Part shown: positions 13,801 to 27,321 of the stretch, one piece after another | Layout: each line of letters starts with the position of its first letter | Numbering within the stretch: position 1 is the first letter of the stretch | Assembly (NCBI GenBank): GCA_032622095.1 | Contig: CP136063.1 | Coordinates: 71,031,980-71,095,979 of the forward strand | Direction of reading: 5' to 3' | DNA length: 64,000 nucleotides | Source: Siphonodentalium dalli | Taxonomy: Eukaryota; Mollusca; Scaphopoda; Gadilida; Siphonodentaliidae | Notes under the pieces: model-generated | Told to the model about the DNA's origin: nothing | What the model saw: only the letters and a program-made list of their open reading frames with translations | The model's database searches: none | Made by a program: the position numbers and the translations under genes

Positions 13801-16800
13801 ATATTGGACCAACATCCGGATACCATTATTTCTAGTAGACCTTAGATGCCTATATTCGCTAGAGATTTCGCGGTCCTCCTCCCATTAGTGTCTGAGTATT
13901 TCCAATTAAACAGAAAACGGCCGCAGTAGAAACACAATATACTTCCTTGGTTACACCATGGAAGTATAATAATAGGGAACAATCATGAGTGGAAAGAATC
14001 GCAGTTTATGGACGGAAAATATGAAGTATGGTGATTATATGTTGTCCTAACATGTGTAGGTTGATCTCAAGTGTTTGGACGTGACCCCACCCCTGTCTCG
14101 AAATTGGGTGACGGGATTGGGAAAACATCAACCCCTGGTACAAAATGCTAAGTTTGAGGCCCTGTAACTCCGTTAATTTCCAACGGATTTTAAAATTGTT
14201 TCCAGTTTTGTGAGTTGCTGCTGACATAGATTGCATAGTGTAAATGTCATCTGATTTGGAGACGGATAACACTTTGATTATTGGAAAGCATATGGGCCCA
14301 AATTCAAACTTGACGGCTAAAATCTCCGCCATTTTCCAACGGATTTACGATCTGTTTTCAGCTTCGAGATCGGCTGATGTTGCAGATGTTATATTCCAAG
14401 TTTCATCTGATTCGGAGAAGAATAAAAAATTGGTACCACGGACCACCCCTCCCCAGACCCACAATAATGAGCCGACACTGTCAAAAATTGGCCCAACGCG
14501 TGCCCTCTTCAGTCCGCACACATTTGCATTTCAGATGACATCGTATGTTCGATATCTTCGGAGGAGATGTGGTCACAAGCACATGGGCCCAAAATTGCAA
14601 AGTTTGACGGCCTGCAATTATTTCAGTTTTCGATGGATTTTCGAAATTCTTTCAGTTTCTAGATCGGCTGATGTTGCAGATGATATATTTCAAGTTTCAT
14701 CTGATTCCGAGAAGAATTAAAAATTGGTACCACGGACCACCCCTCCCCAGACCCACACTAATGAAGCGAAACTGGCAAAATTTGGCCCACCGCGTGCCCC
14801 CTTCCGTCCGCACACGTTGGCGTGTCAGATGTCATCCTATGTTCGATATCTTCGGAGGAGATGTGTACACAAGCACATGGGCCCAAATTGCAAACTTTGA
14901 GGGCCCGTAACTCTTGCATTTCTTCTCGGATTTCAAAAATCCTTTCCGGTATGGGTTTGTTTTCGTTCGGGAAATACATAAACTTAAATAGATGAATGTC
15001 AATCAAAATTTTATTTTGCGAAAATGTTGGCCCCCCACCCCAGTGTCAAAATATATGACCGACCCTGTCAAATTTTCCTTCTCTGACTAAACTGACAACT
15101 GTCAACACGACTATGAAAACCACATGCAGTTATCTGGAATGATACAAGAGGACAACAGAGTACAATCAAATAGAGGTTTGCCAACTATGGGCGGTAACTC
15201 CTCAGGGAAAGCGCGGACACAAGTTTTGATGCCCGTGGGCAGTAGGGCATATCGAGGTGTGCATACGGTCCAATTTTCGATGCTCTGCTCCTTATAATTT
15301 CCGAGATAATAAAATCACATATTTTTATATAAAGGGAGATAACTCCGTGGGATAAACGCGGACAATATTCGTTATGAGCCAAAGGCATAAAACTCATTTA
15401 CCCCAATATACTTACCAATCTTGAGTTTTCTAATCCTAATACTTTCAGATATTAGGGAGTTGAAAAATAGTATAGTATAATAATAATGAAAAATAATCGA
15501 AAAAGGGCCATAACTCTGTCAAAAGATATTGGACCAACATCCGGATACCATTATTTCTAGTAGACCTTAGATGCCTATATTCGCTAGAGATTTCGCGGTC
15601 CTCCTCCCATTAGTGTCTGAGTATTTCCAATTAAACAGAAAACGGCCGCAGTAGAAACACAATATACTTCCTTGGTTACACCATGGAAGTATAATAATAG
15701 GGAACAATCATGAGTGGAAAGAATCGCAGTTTATGGACGGAAAATATGAAGTATGGTGATTATATGTTGTCCTAACATGTGTAGGTTGATCTCAAGTGTT
15801 TGGACGTGACCCCACCCCTGTCTCGAAATTGGGTGACGGGATTGGGAAAACATCAACCCCTGGTACAAAATGCTAAGTTTGAGGCCCTGTAACTCCGTTA
15901 ATTTCCAACGGATTTTAAAATTGTTTCCAGTTTTGTGAGTTGCTGCTGACATAGATTGCATAGTGTAAATGTCATCTGATTTGGAGACGGATAACACTTT
16001 GATTATTGGAAAGCATATGGGCCCAAATTCAAACTTGACGGCTAAAATCTCCGCCATTTTCCAACGGATTTACGATCTGTTTTCAGCTTCGAGATCGGCT
16101 GATGTTGCAGATGTTATATTCCAAGTTTCATCTGATTCGGAGAAGAATAAAAAATTGGTACCACGGACCACCCCTCCCCAGACCCACAATAATGAGCCGA
16201 CACTGTCAAAAATTGGCCCAACGCGTGCCCTCTTCAGTCCGCACACATTTGCATTTCAGATGACATCGTATGTTCGATATCTTCGGAGGAGATGTGGTCA
16301 CAAGCACATGGGCCCAAAATTGCAAAGTTTGACGGCCTGCAATTATTTCAGTTTTCGATGGATTTTCGAAATTCTTTCAGTTTCTAGATCGGCTGATGTT
16401 GCAGATGATATATTTCAAGTTTCATCTGATTCCGAGAAGAATTAAAAATTGGTACCACGGACCACCCCTCCCCAGACCCACACTAATGAAGCGAAACTGG
16501 CAAAATTTGGCCCACCGCGTGCCCCCTTCCGTCCGCACACGTTGGCGTGTCAGATGTCATCCTATGTTCGATATCTTCGGAGGAGATGTGTACACAAGCA
16601 CATGGGCCCAAATTGCAAACTTTGAGGGCCCGTAACTCTTGCATTTCTTCTCGGATTTCAAAAATCCTTTCCGGTATGGGTTTGTTTTCGTTCGGGAAAT
16701 ACATAAACTTAAATAGATGAATGTCAATCAAAATTTTATTTTGCGAAAATGTTGGCCCCCCACCCCAGTGTCAAAATATATGTCCGACCCTGTCAAATTT

Positions 16801-19800
16801 TCCTTCTCTGACTAAACTGACAACTGTCAACACGACTATGAAAACCACATGCAGTTATCTGGAATGATACAAGAGGACAACAGAGTACAATCAAATAGAG
16901 GTTTGCCAATTATGGGCGGTAACTCCTCAGGGAAAGCGCGGACACAAGTTTTGATGCCCGTGGGCAGTAGGGCATATCGAGGTGTGCATACGGTCCAATT
17001 TTCGATGCTCTGCTCCTTATAATTTCCGAGATAATAAAATCACATATTTTTATATAAAGGGAGATAACTCCGTGGGATAAACGCGGACAATATTCGTTAT
17101 GAGCCAAAGGCATAAAACTCATTTACCCCAATATACTTACCAATCTTGAGTTTTCTAATCCTAATACTTTCAGATATTAGGGAGTTGAAAAATAGTATAG
17201 TATAATAATAATGAAAAATAATCGAAAAAGGGCCATAACTCTGTCAAAAGATATTGGACCAACATCCGGATACCATTATTTCTAGTAGACCTTAGATGCC
17301 TATATTCGCTAGAGATTTCGCGGTCCTCCTCCCATTAGTGTCTGAGTATTTCCAATTAAACAGAAAACGGCCGCAGTAGAAACACAATATACTTCCTTGG
17401 TTACACCATGGAAGTATAATAATAGGGAACAATCATGAGTGGAAAGAATCGCAGTTTATGGACGGAAAATATGAAGTATGGTGATTATATGTTGTCCTAA
17501 CATGTGTAGGTTGATCTCAAGTGTTTGGACGTGACCCCACCCCTGTCTCGAAATTGGGTGACGGGATTGGGAAAACATCAACCCCTGGTACAAAATGCTA
17601 AGTTTGAGGCCCTGTAACTCCGTTAATTTCCAACGGATTTTAAAATTGTTTCCAGTTTTGTGAGTTGCTGCTGACATAGATTGCATAGTGTAAATTTCAT
17701 CTGATTTGGAGACGGATAACACTTTGATTATTGGAAAGCATATGGGCCCAAATTCAAACTTGACGGCTAAAATCTCCGCCATTTTCCAACGGATTTACGA
17801 TCTGTTTTCAGCTTCGAGATCGGCTGATGTTGCAGATGTTATATTCCAAGTTTCATCTGATTCGGAGAAGAATAAAAAATTGGTACCACGGACCACCCCT
17901 CCCCAGACCCACAATAATGAGCCGACACTGTCAAAAATTGGCCCAACGCGTGCCCTCTTCAGTCCGCACACATTTGCATTTCAGATGACATCGTATGTTC
18001 GATATCTTCGGAGGAGATGTGGTCACAAGCACATGGGCCCAAAATTGCAAAGTTTGACGGCCTGCAATTATTTCAGTTTTCGATGGATTTTCGAAATTCT
18101 TTCAGTTTCTAGATCGGCTGATGTTGCAGATGATATATTTCAAGTTTCATCTGATTCCGAGAAGAATTAAAAATTGGTACCACGGACCACCCCTCCCCAG
18201 ACCCACACTAATGAAGCGAAACTGGCAAAATTTGGCCCACCGCGTGCCCCCTTCCGTCCGCACACGTTGGCGTGGCAGATGTCATCCTATGTTCGATATC
18301 TTCGGAGGAGATGTGTACACAAGCACATGGGCCCAAATTGCAAACTTTGAGGGCCCGTAACTCTTGCATTTCTTCTCGGATTTCAAAAATCCTTTCCGGT
18401 ATGGGTTTGTTTTCGTTCGGGAAATACATAAACTTAAATAGATGAATGTCAATCAAAATTTTATTTTGCGAAAATGTTGGCCCCCCACCCCAGTGTCAAA
18501 ATATATGTCCGACCCTGTCAAATTTTCCTTCTCTGACTAAACTGACAACTGTCAACACGACTATGAAAACCACATGCAGTTATCTGGAATGATACAAGAG
18601 GACAACAGAGTACAATCAAATAGAGGTTTGCCAACTATGGGCGGTAACTCCTCAGGGAAAGCGCGGACACAAGTTTTGATGCCCGTGGGCAGTAGGGCAT
18701 ATCGAGGTGTGCATACGGTCCAATTTTCGATGCTCTGCTCCTTATAATTTCCGAGATAATAAAATCACATATTTTTATATAAAGGGAGATAACTCCGTGG
18801 GATAAACGCGGACAATATTCGTTATGAGCCAAAGGCATAAAACTCATTTACCCCAATATACTTACCAATCTTGAGTTTTCTAATCCTAATACTTTCAGAT
18901 ATTAGGGAGTTGAAAAATAGTATAGTATAATAATAATGAAAAATAATCGAAAAAGGGCCATAACTCTGTCAAAAGATATTGGACCAACATCCGGATACCA
19001 TTATTTCTAGTAGACCTTAGATGCCTATATTCGCTAGAGATTTCGCGGTCCTCCTCCCATTAGTGTCTGAGTATTTCCAATTAAACAGAAAACGGCCGCA
19101 GTAGAAACACAATATACTTCCTTGGTTACACCATGGAAGTATAATAATAGGGAACAATCATGAGTGGAAAGAATCGCAGTTTATGGACGGAAAATATGAA
19201 GTATGGTGATTATATGTTGTCCTAACATGTGTAGGTTGATCTCAAGTGTTTGGACGTGACCCCACCCCTGTCTCGAAATTGGGTGACGGGATTGGGAAAA
19301 CATCAACCCCTGGTACAAAATGCTAAGTTTGAGGCCCTGTAACTCCGTTAATTTCCAACGGATTTTAAAATTGTTTCCAGTTTTGTGAGTTGCTGCTGAC
19401 ATAGATTGCATAGTGTAAATGTCATCTGATTTGGAGACGGATAACACTTTGATTATTGGAAAGCATATGGGCCCAAATTCAAACTTGACGGCTAAAATCT
19501 CCGCCATTTTCCAACGGATTTACGATCTGTTTTCAGCTTCGAGATCGGCTGATGTTGCAGATGTTATATTCCAAGTTTCATCTGATTCGGAGAAGAATAA
19601 AAAATTGGTACCACGGACCACCCCTCCCCAGACCCACAATAATGAGCCGACACTGTCAAAAATTGGCCCAACGCGTGCCCTCTTCAGTCCGCACACATTT
19701 GCATTTCAGATGACATCGTATGTTCGATATCTTCGGAGGAGATGTGGTCACAAGCACATGGGCCCAAAATTGCAAAGTTTGACGGCCTGCAATTATTTCA

Positions 19801-22800
19801 GTTTTCGATGGATTTTCGAAATTCTTTCAGTTTCTAGATCGGCTGATGTTGCAGATGATATATTTCAAGTTTCATCTGATTCCGAGAAGAATTAAAAATT
19901 GGTACCACGGACCACCCCTCCCCAGACCCACACTAATGAAGCGAAACTGGCAAAATTTGGCCCACCGCGTGCCCCCTTCCGTCCGCACACGTTGGCGTGT
20001 CAGATGTCATCCTATGTTCGATATCTTCGGAGGAGATGTGTACACAAGCACATGGGCCCAAATTGCAAACTTTGAGGGCCCGTAACTCTTGCATTTCTTC
20101 TCGGATTTCAAAAATCCTTTCCGGTATGGGTTTGTTTTCGTTCGGGAAATACATAAACTTAAATAGATGAATGTCAATCAAAATTTTATTTTGCGAAAAT
20201 GTTGGCCCCCCACCCCAGTGTCAAAATATATGACCGACCCTGTCAAATTTTCCTTCTCTGACTAAACTGACAACTGTCAACACGACTATGAAAACCACAT
20301 GCAGTTATCTGGAATGATACAAGAGGACAACAGAGTACAATCAAATAGAGGTTTGCCAACTATGGGCGGTAACTCCTCAGGGAAAGCGCGGACACAAGTT
20401 TTGATGCCCGTGGGCAGTAGGGCATATCGAGGTGTGCATACGGTCCAATTTTCGATGCTCTGCTCCTTATAATTTCCGAGATAATAAAATCACATATTTT
20501 TATATAAAGGGAGATAACTCCGTGGGATAAACGCGGACAATATTCGTTATGAGCCAAAGGCATAAAACTCATTTACCCCAATATACTTACCAATCTTGAG
20601 TTTTCTAATCCTAATACTTTCAGATATTAGGGAGTTGAAAAATAGTATAGTATAATAATAATGAAAAATAATCGAAAAAGGGCCATAACTCTGTCAAAAG
20701 ATATTGGACCAACATCCGGATACCATTATTTCTAGTAGACCTTAGATGCCTATATTCGCTAGAGATTTCGCGGTCCTCCTCCCATTAGTGTCTGAGTATT
20801 TCCAATTAAACAGAAAACGGCCGCAGTAGAAACACAATATACTTCCTTGGTTACACCATGGAAGTATAATAATAGGGAACAATCATGAGTGGAAAGAATC
20901 GCAGTTTATGGACGGAAAATATGAAGTATGGTGATTATATGTTGTCCTAACATGTGTAGGTTGATCTCAAGTGTTTGGACGTGACCCCACCCCTGTCTCG
21001 AAATTGGGTGACGGGATTGGGAAAACATCAACCCCTGGTACAAAATGCTAAGTTTGAGGCCCTGTAACTCCGATAATTTCCAACGGATTTTAAAATTGTT
21101 TCCAGTTTTGTGAGTTGCTGCTGACATAGATTGCATAGTGTAAATGTCATCTGATTTGGAGACGGATAACACTTTGATTATTGGAAAGCATATGGGCCCA
21201 AATTCAAACTTGACGGCTAAAATCTCCGCCATTTTCCAACGGATTTACGATCTGTTTTCAGCTTCGAGATCGGCTGATGTTGCAGATGTTATATTCCAAG
21301 TTTCATCTGATTCGGAGAAGAATAAAAAATTGGTACCACGGACCACCCCTCCCCAGACCCACAATAATGAGCCGACACTGTCAAAAATTGGCCCAACGCG
21401 TGCCCTCTTCAGTCCGCACACATTTGCATTTCAGATGACATCGTATGTTCGATATCTTCGGAGGAGATGTGGTCACAAGCACATGGGCCCAAAATTGCAA
21501 AGTTTGACGGCCTGCAATTATTTCAGTTTTCGATGGATTTTCGAAATTCTTTCAGTTTCTAGATCGGCTGATGTTGCAGATGATATATTTCAAGTTTCAT
21601 CTGATTCCGAGAAGAATTAAAAATTGGTACCACGGACCACCCCTCCCCAGACCCACACTAATGAAGCGAAACTGGCAAAATTTGGCCCACCGCGTGCCCC
21701 CTTCCGTCCGCACACGTTGGCGTGTCAGATGTCATCCTATGTTCGATATCTTCGGAGGAGATGTGTACACAAGCACATGGGCCCAAATTGCAAACTTTGA
21801 GGGCCCGTAACTCTTGCATTTCTTCTCGGATTTCAAAAATCCTTTCCGGTATGGGTTTGTTTTCGTTCGGGAAATACATAAACTTAAATAGATGAATGTC
21901 AATCAAAATTTTATTTTGCGAAAATGTTGGCCCCCCACCCCAGTGTCAAAATATATGTCCGACCCTGTCAAATTTTCCTTCTCTGACTAAACTGACAACT
22001 GTCAACACGACTATGAAAACCACATGCAGTTATCTGGAATGATACAAGAGGACAACAGAGTACAATCAAATAGAGGTTTGCCAATTATGGGCGGTAACTC
22101 CTCAGGGAAAGCGCGGACACAAGTTTTGATGCCCGTGGGCAGTAGGGCATATCGAGGTGTGCATACGGTCCAATTTTCGATGCTCTGCTCCTTATAATTT
22201 CCGAGATAATAAAATCACATATTTTTATATAAAGGGAGATAACTCCGTGGGATAAACGCGGACAATATTCGTTATGAGCCAAAGGCATAAAACTCATTTA
22301 CCCCAATATACTTACCAATCTTGAGTTTTCTAATCCTAATACTTTCAGATATTAGGGAGTTGAAAAATAGTATAGTATAATAATAATGAAAAATAATCGA
22401 AAAAGGGCCATAACTCTGTCAAAAGATATTGGACCAACATCCGGATACCATTATTTCTAGTAGACCTTAGATGCCTATATTCGCTAGAGATTTCGCGGTC
22501 CTCCTCCCATTAGTGTCTGAGTATTTCCAATTAAACAGAAAACGGCCGCAGTAGAAACACAATATACTTCCTTGGTTACACCATGGAAGTATAATAATAG
22601 GGAACAATCATGAGTGGAAAGAATCGCAGTTTATGGACGGAAAATATGAAGTATGGTGATTATATGTTGTCCTAACATGTGTAGGTTGATCTCAAGTGTT
22701 TGGACGTGACCCCACCCCTGTCTCGAAATTGGGTGACGGGATTGGGAAAACATCAACCCCTGGTACAAAATGCTAAGTTTGAGGCCCTGTAACTCCGTTA

Positions 22801-24150
22801 ATTTCCAACGGATTTTAAAATTGTTTCCAGTTTTGTGAGTTGCTGCTGACATAGATTGCATAGTGTAAATTTCATCTGATTTGGAGACGGATAACACTTT
22901 GATTATTGGAAAGCATATGGGCCCAAATTCAAACTTGACGGCTAAAATCTCCGCCATTTTCCAACGGATTTACGATCTGTTTTCAGCTTCGAGATCGGCT
23001 GATGTTGCAGATGTTATATTCCAAGTTTCATCTGATTCGGAGAAGAATAAAAAATTGGTACCACGGACCACCCCTCCCCAGACCCACAATAATGAGCCGA
23101 CACTGTCAAAAATTGGCCCAACGCGTGCCCTCTTCAGTCCGCACACATTTGCATTTCAGATGACATCGTATGTTCGATATCTTCGGAGGAGATGTGGTCA
23201 CAAGCACATGGGCCCAAAATTGCAAAGTTTGACGGCCTGCAATTATTTCAGTTTTCGATGGATTTTCGAAATTCTTTCAGTTTCTAGATCGGCTGATGTT
23301 GCAGATGATATATTTCAAGTTTCATCTGATTCCGAGAAGAATTAAAAATTGGTACCACGGACCACCCCTCCCCAGACCCACACTAATGAAGCGAAACTGG
23401 CAAAATTTGGCCCACCGCGTGCCCCCTTCCGTCCGCACACGTTGGCGTGGCAGATGTCATCCTATGTTCGATATCTTCGGAGGAGATGTGTACACAAGCA
23501 CATGGGCCCAAATTGCAAACTTTGAGGGCCCGTAACTCTTGCATTTCTTCTCGGATTTCAAAAATCCTTTCCGGTATGGGTTTGTTTTCGTTCGGGAAAT
23601 ACATAAACTTAAATAGATGAATGTCAATCAAAATTTTATTTTGCGAAAATGTTGGCCCCCCACCCCAGTGTCAAAATATATGTCCGACCCTGTCAAATTT
23701 TCCTTCTCTGACTAAACTGACAACTGTCAACACGACTATGAAAACCACATGCAGTTATCTGGAATGATACAAGAGGACAACAGAGTACAATCAAATAGAG
23801 GTTTGCCAACTATGGGCGGTAACTCCTCAGGGAAAGCGCGGACACAAGTTTTGATGCCCGTGGGCAGTAGGGCATATCGAGGTGTGCATACGGTCCAATT
23901 TTCGATGCTCTGCTCCTTATAATTTCCGAGATAATAAAATCACATATTTTTATATAAAGGGAGATAACTCCGTGGGATAAACGCGGACAATATTCGTTAT
24001 GAGCCAAAGGCATAAAACTCATTTACCCCAATATACTTACCAATCTTGAGTTTTCTAATCCTAATACTTTCAGATATTAGGGAGTTGAAAAATAGTATAG
24101 TATAATAATAATGAAAAATAATCGAAAAAGGGCCATAACTCTGTCAAAAG
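13801..24150. repeat. Three-unit higher-order duplication inside the satellite (units 9-11 and 12-14)
   Basis: Units 9 and 12 share A at offset 1258 (15,058 and 20,233). Units 10 and 13 share T at offset 1385 (16,910 and 22,085). Units 11 and 14 share both T at 446 and G at 1025 (18,275 and 23,450). The variant order therefore repeats with a period of three units, 5,175 bp, at 13,801-18,975 and 18,976-24,150. Unit 13 adds a private A at 21,073. Unit 15 resembles units 10 and 13 (T at 25,535), so the pattern breaks after unit 14. Confidence 0.85.
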
Positions 24151-25875
24151 ATATTGGACCAACATCCGGATACCATTATTTCTAGTAGACCTTAGATGCC
24201 TATATTCGCTAGAGATTTCGCGGTCCTCCTCCCATTAGTGTCTGAGTATTTCCAATTAAACAGAAAACGGCCGCAGTAGAAACACAATATACTTCCTTGG
24301 TTACACCATGGAAGTATAATAATAGGGAACAATCATGAGTGGAAAGAATCGCAGTTTATGGACGGAAAATATGAAGTATGGTGATTATATGTTGTCCTAA
24401 CATGTGTAGGTTGATCTCAAGTGTTTGGACGTGACCCCACCCCTGTCTCGAAATTGGGTGACGGGATTGGGAAAACATCAACCCCTGGTACAAAATGCTA
24501 AGTTTGAGGCCCTGTAACTCCGTTAATTTCCAACGGATTTTAAAATTGTTTCCAGTTTTGTGAGTTGCTGCTGACATAGATTGCATAGTGTAAATGTCAT
24601 CTGATTTGGAGACGGATAACACTTTGATTATTGGAAAGCATATGGGCCCAAATTCAAACTTGACGGCTAAAATCTCCGCCATTTTCCAACGGATTTACGA
24701 TCTGTTTTCAGCTTCGAGATCGGCTGATGTTGCAGATGTTATATTCCAAGTTTCATCTGATTCGGAGAAGAATAAAAAATTGGTACCACGGACCACCCCT
24801 CCCCAGACCCACAATAATGAGCCGACACTGTCAAAAATTGGCCCAACGCGTGCCCTCTTCAGTCCGCACACATTTGCATTTCAGATGACATCGTATGTTC
24901 GATATCTTCGGAGGAGATGTGGTCACAAGCACATGGGCCCAAAATTGCAAAGTTTGACGGCCTGCAATTATTTCAGTTTTCGATGGATTTTCGAAATTCT
25001 TTCAGTTTCTAGATCGGCTGATGTTGCAGATGATATATTTCAAGTTTCATCTGATTCCGAGAAGAATTAAAAATTGGTACCACGGACCACCCCTCCCCAG
25101 ACCCACACTAATGAAGCGAAACTGGCAAAATTTGGCCCACCGCGTGCCCCCTTCCGTCCGCACACGTTGGCGTGTCAGATGTCATCCTATGTTCGATATC
25201 TTCGGAGGAGATGTGTACACAAGCACATGGGCCCAAATTGCAAACTTTGAGGGCCCGTAACTCTTGCATTTCTTCTCGGATTTCAAAAATCCTTTCCGGT
25301 ATGGGTTTGTTTTCGTTCGGGAAATACATAAACTTAAATAGATGAATGTCAATCAAAATTTTATTTTGCGAAAATGTTGGCCCCCCACCCCAGTGTCAAA
25401 ATATATGTCCGACCCTGTCAAATTTTCCTTCTCTGACTAAACTGACAACTGTCAACACGACTATGAAAACCACATGCAGTTATCTGGAATGATACAAGAG
25501 GACAACAGAGTACAATCAAATAGAGGTTTGCCAATTATGGGCGGTAACTCCTCAGGGAAAGCGCGGACACAAGTTTTGATGCCCGTGGGCAGTAGGGCAT
25601 ATCGAGGTGTGCATACGGTCCAATTTTCGATGCTCTGCTCCTTATAATTTCCGAGATAATAAAATCACATATTTTTATATAAAGGGAGATAACTCCGTGG
25701 GATAAACGCGGACAATATTCGTTATGAGCCAAAGGCATAAAACTCATTTACCCCAATATACTTACCAATCTTGAGTTTTCTAATCCTAATACTTTCAGAT
25801 ATTAGGGAGTTGAAAAATAGTATAGTATAATAATAATGAAAAATAATCGAAAAAGGGCCATAACTCTGTCAAAAG

Positions 25876-26049
25876 ATATTGGACCAACATCCGGATACCA
25901 TTATTTCTAGTAGACCTTAGATGCCTATATTCGCTAGAGATTTCGCGGTCCTCCTCCCATTAGTGTCTGAGTATTTCCAATTAAACAGAAAACGGCCGCA
26001 GTAGAAAAACAATATACTTCCTTGGTTACACCATGGAAGTATAATAATA
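25876..26049. repeat. Truncated last satellite unit and array edge
   Basis: The sixteenth unit matches the array for its first 174 bases and stops abruptly at 26,049, just past the hairpin. It carries A at offset 133, like units 1-3 and unlike units 4-15. The edge unit thus kept the variant seen at the other end of the visible array, which fits the expectation that array edges escape homogenisation. Confidence 0.85.
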
Positions 26050-27321
26050 AATATATTCTCGAAACCAGACTTCGCTATTCTCGTCTCAGGTTCAAGTCTC
26101 GGTTTATACAAAAATCTCAGACCAGGGGGGGGGGACTAGGTCTCGGTTGGAGACTATTACCTATAACACACATAATTATGGATTATATTAAATTTTGTCC
26201 AGTTCATATATAATTATAATCTTTACTCTACACGACATACAAATATAACACAATTACAATTTGGTTAACATAAAGATAAATGCTTCCAAAAAATACTTAT
26301 GTTTCTGTTACCAGAACTTGTACGTTACCACATGGTTCGAATTATGAACAGACCGACAAAGGCTTGAATGACAATAAGAAGGCAAACCTTGGTTTACGTA
26401 AACCTGAGTTTCAAAAAGACGAGAATATGGACCAGTGCTGACCAATAATCCCAGCTTACTCGTCTCGAAGCTGGGTAACACATCGCGATCACCGTGGTTT
26501 CGGCCTGGTCTAGACTATAGTTTACATGAAACCCTGGTCTAGACCAGGGACCAGAATTCGGCCGGAAGCCTCTGAGTATGATTTTAATCAGAACTGTTTG
26601 GAGATACGAAAAAATGTCAGAATAATATTTTTTAATGTAAAGTTAAACCCGGAGCCGGATCCTGCGTCCGAAACTGTCCTTTTTCCAGGATACGGATCCG
26701 CCTCATTTTTCTAAAAACGTATTATGATTAGTTTTCATGTTATCACACGGTTATATGAGCAAAAATGCTAGTGACCACGTTCCAGACACATACGGCGGTC
26801 AAATATTGCCACGCATTGCACATTCGAGGACGAGGTGCGTCTGAAGAAAACTAGGGTTATGTTCAGTTGTAGCTACTTATATAGCACAACTGTATATATC
26901 GAGATGAGTGTGGAACGGGTGTATATACATGTACATGTACAACTTGCTGGAGTTTTCGGAAACGATCCGGGTTTCGCTCGATTAATAATCGGTGACTGCA
27001 TCACCCCCGTGTACGTGGTATTGCCAAACCCGAGGGTATCGCCAAACCCGAATGGGAAAGTCATTTTCACTTATATGATATGGGGATATGTTTGTTTCTC
27101 ATCGTAAAACAGACAACGAACAACGTATGTGTATGTCCACATGAAGCAGGAGTATTTATCCACCCCTGTCAATCAGTTTTCCCAGATCAAACCATTTAAT
27201 ATTATTTTGCGAATGTTTTCAATAGTGTTTTTGCTTTTTCTCACTCAAATTTTCGAGAACATCCACCCACTATAGTATAGGCTGCTGGGCTATAGCTAGT
27301 TGTCCATTATTTGCTTTTCAT
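26050..27321. other. Degenerate unique sequence beside the satellite
   Basis: No gene is supported here. It holds several diverged words of the type CTGGTCTAGAC and a perfect 18-bp palindrome, CCCTGGTCTAGACCAGGG, at 26,532-26,549. Near 26,125 there is a run of ten G. A stretch near 26,834-26,865 (GTGCGTCTGAAGAAAAC then GGTTATG) has an inverted, imperfect partner near 28,885-28,913, flanking the LINE fragment. Open frames in this stretch are short and look like chance. Confidence 0.6.

Larger units (their letters stand above)
1..26049. repeat. 1,725-bp satellite, 15 complete tandem units plus a truncated one
   Basis: The unit starting at base 1 recurs at 1,726, 3,451, 5,176 and so on at exactly 1,725-bp spacing, with no insertion or deletion visible in any of the 15 complete units. 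The left edge is cut by the window, so the true array is longer. Units differ at only about ten positions. Those I could place, as offset in unit, are 133 A/C, 373 T/A, 446 T/G, 624 C/A, 710 C/T, 1025 T/G, 1258 T/A, 1360 G/A, 1385 C/T and 1657 A/G. Identity is therefore above 99%, meaning recent or ongoing homogenisation. Each unit holds several TAACTC words and open frames of 60-158 codons on both strands. I see no evidence that any of these frames is a gene. Confidence 0.98.

Noticed and set aside
1-26049. Satellite as a tandemly integrated circular virus or as an rDNA-type gene cluster
   Set aside because: No replication or capsid-like frame, no rRNA or tRNA-like sequence and no pol III boxes were seen, and the unit is explained by nested non-coding duplications.
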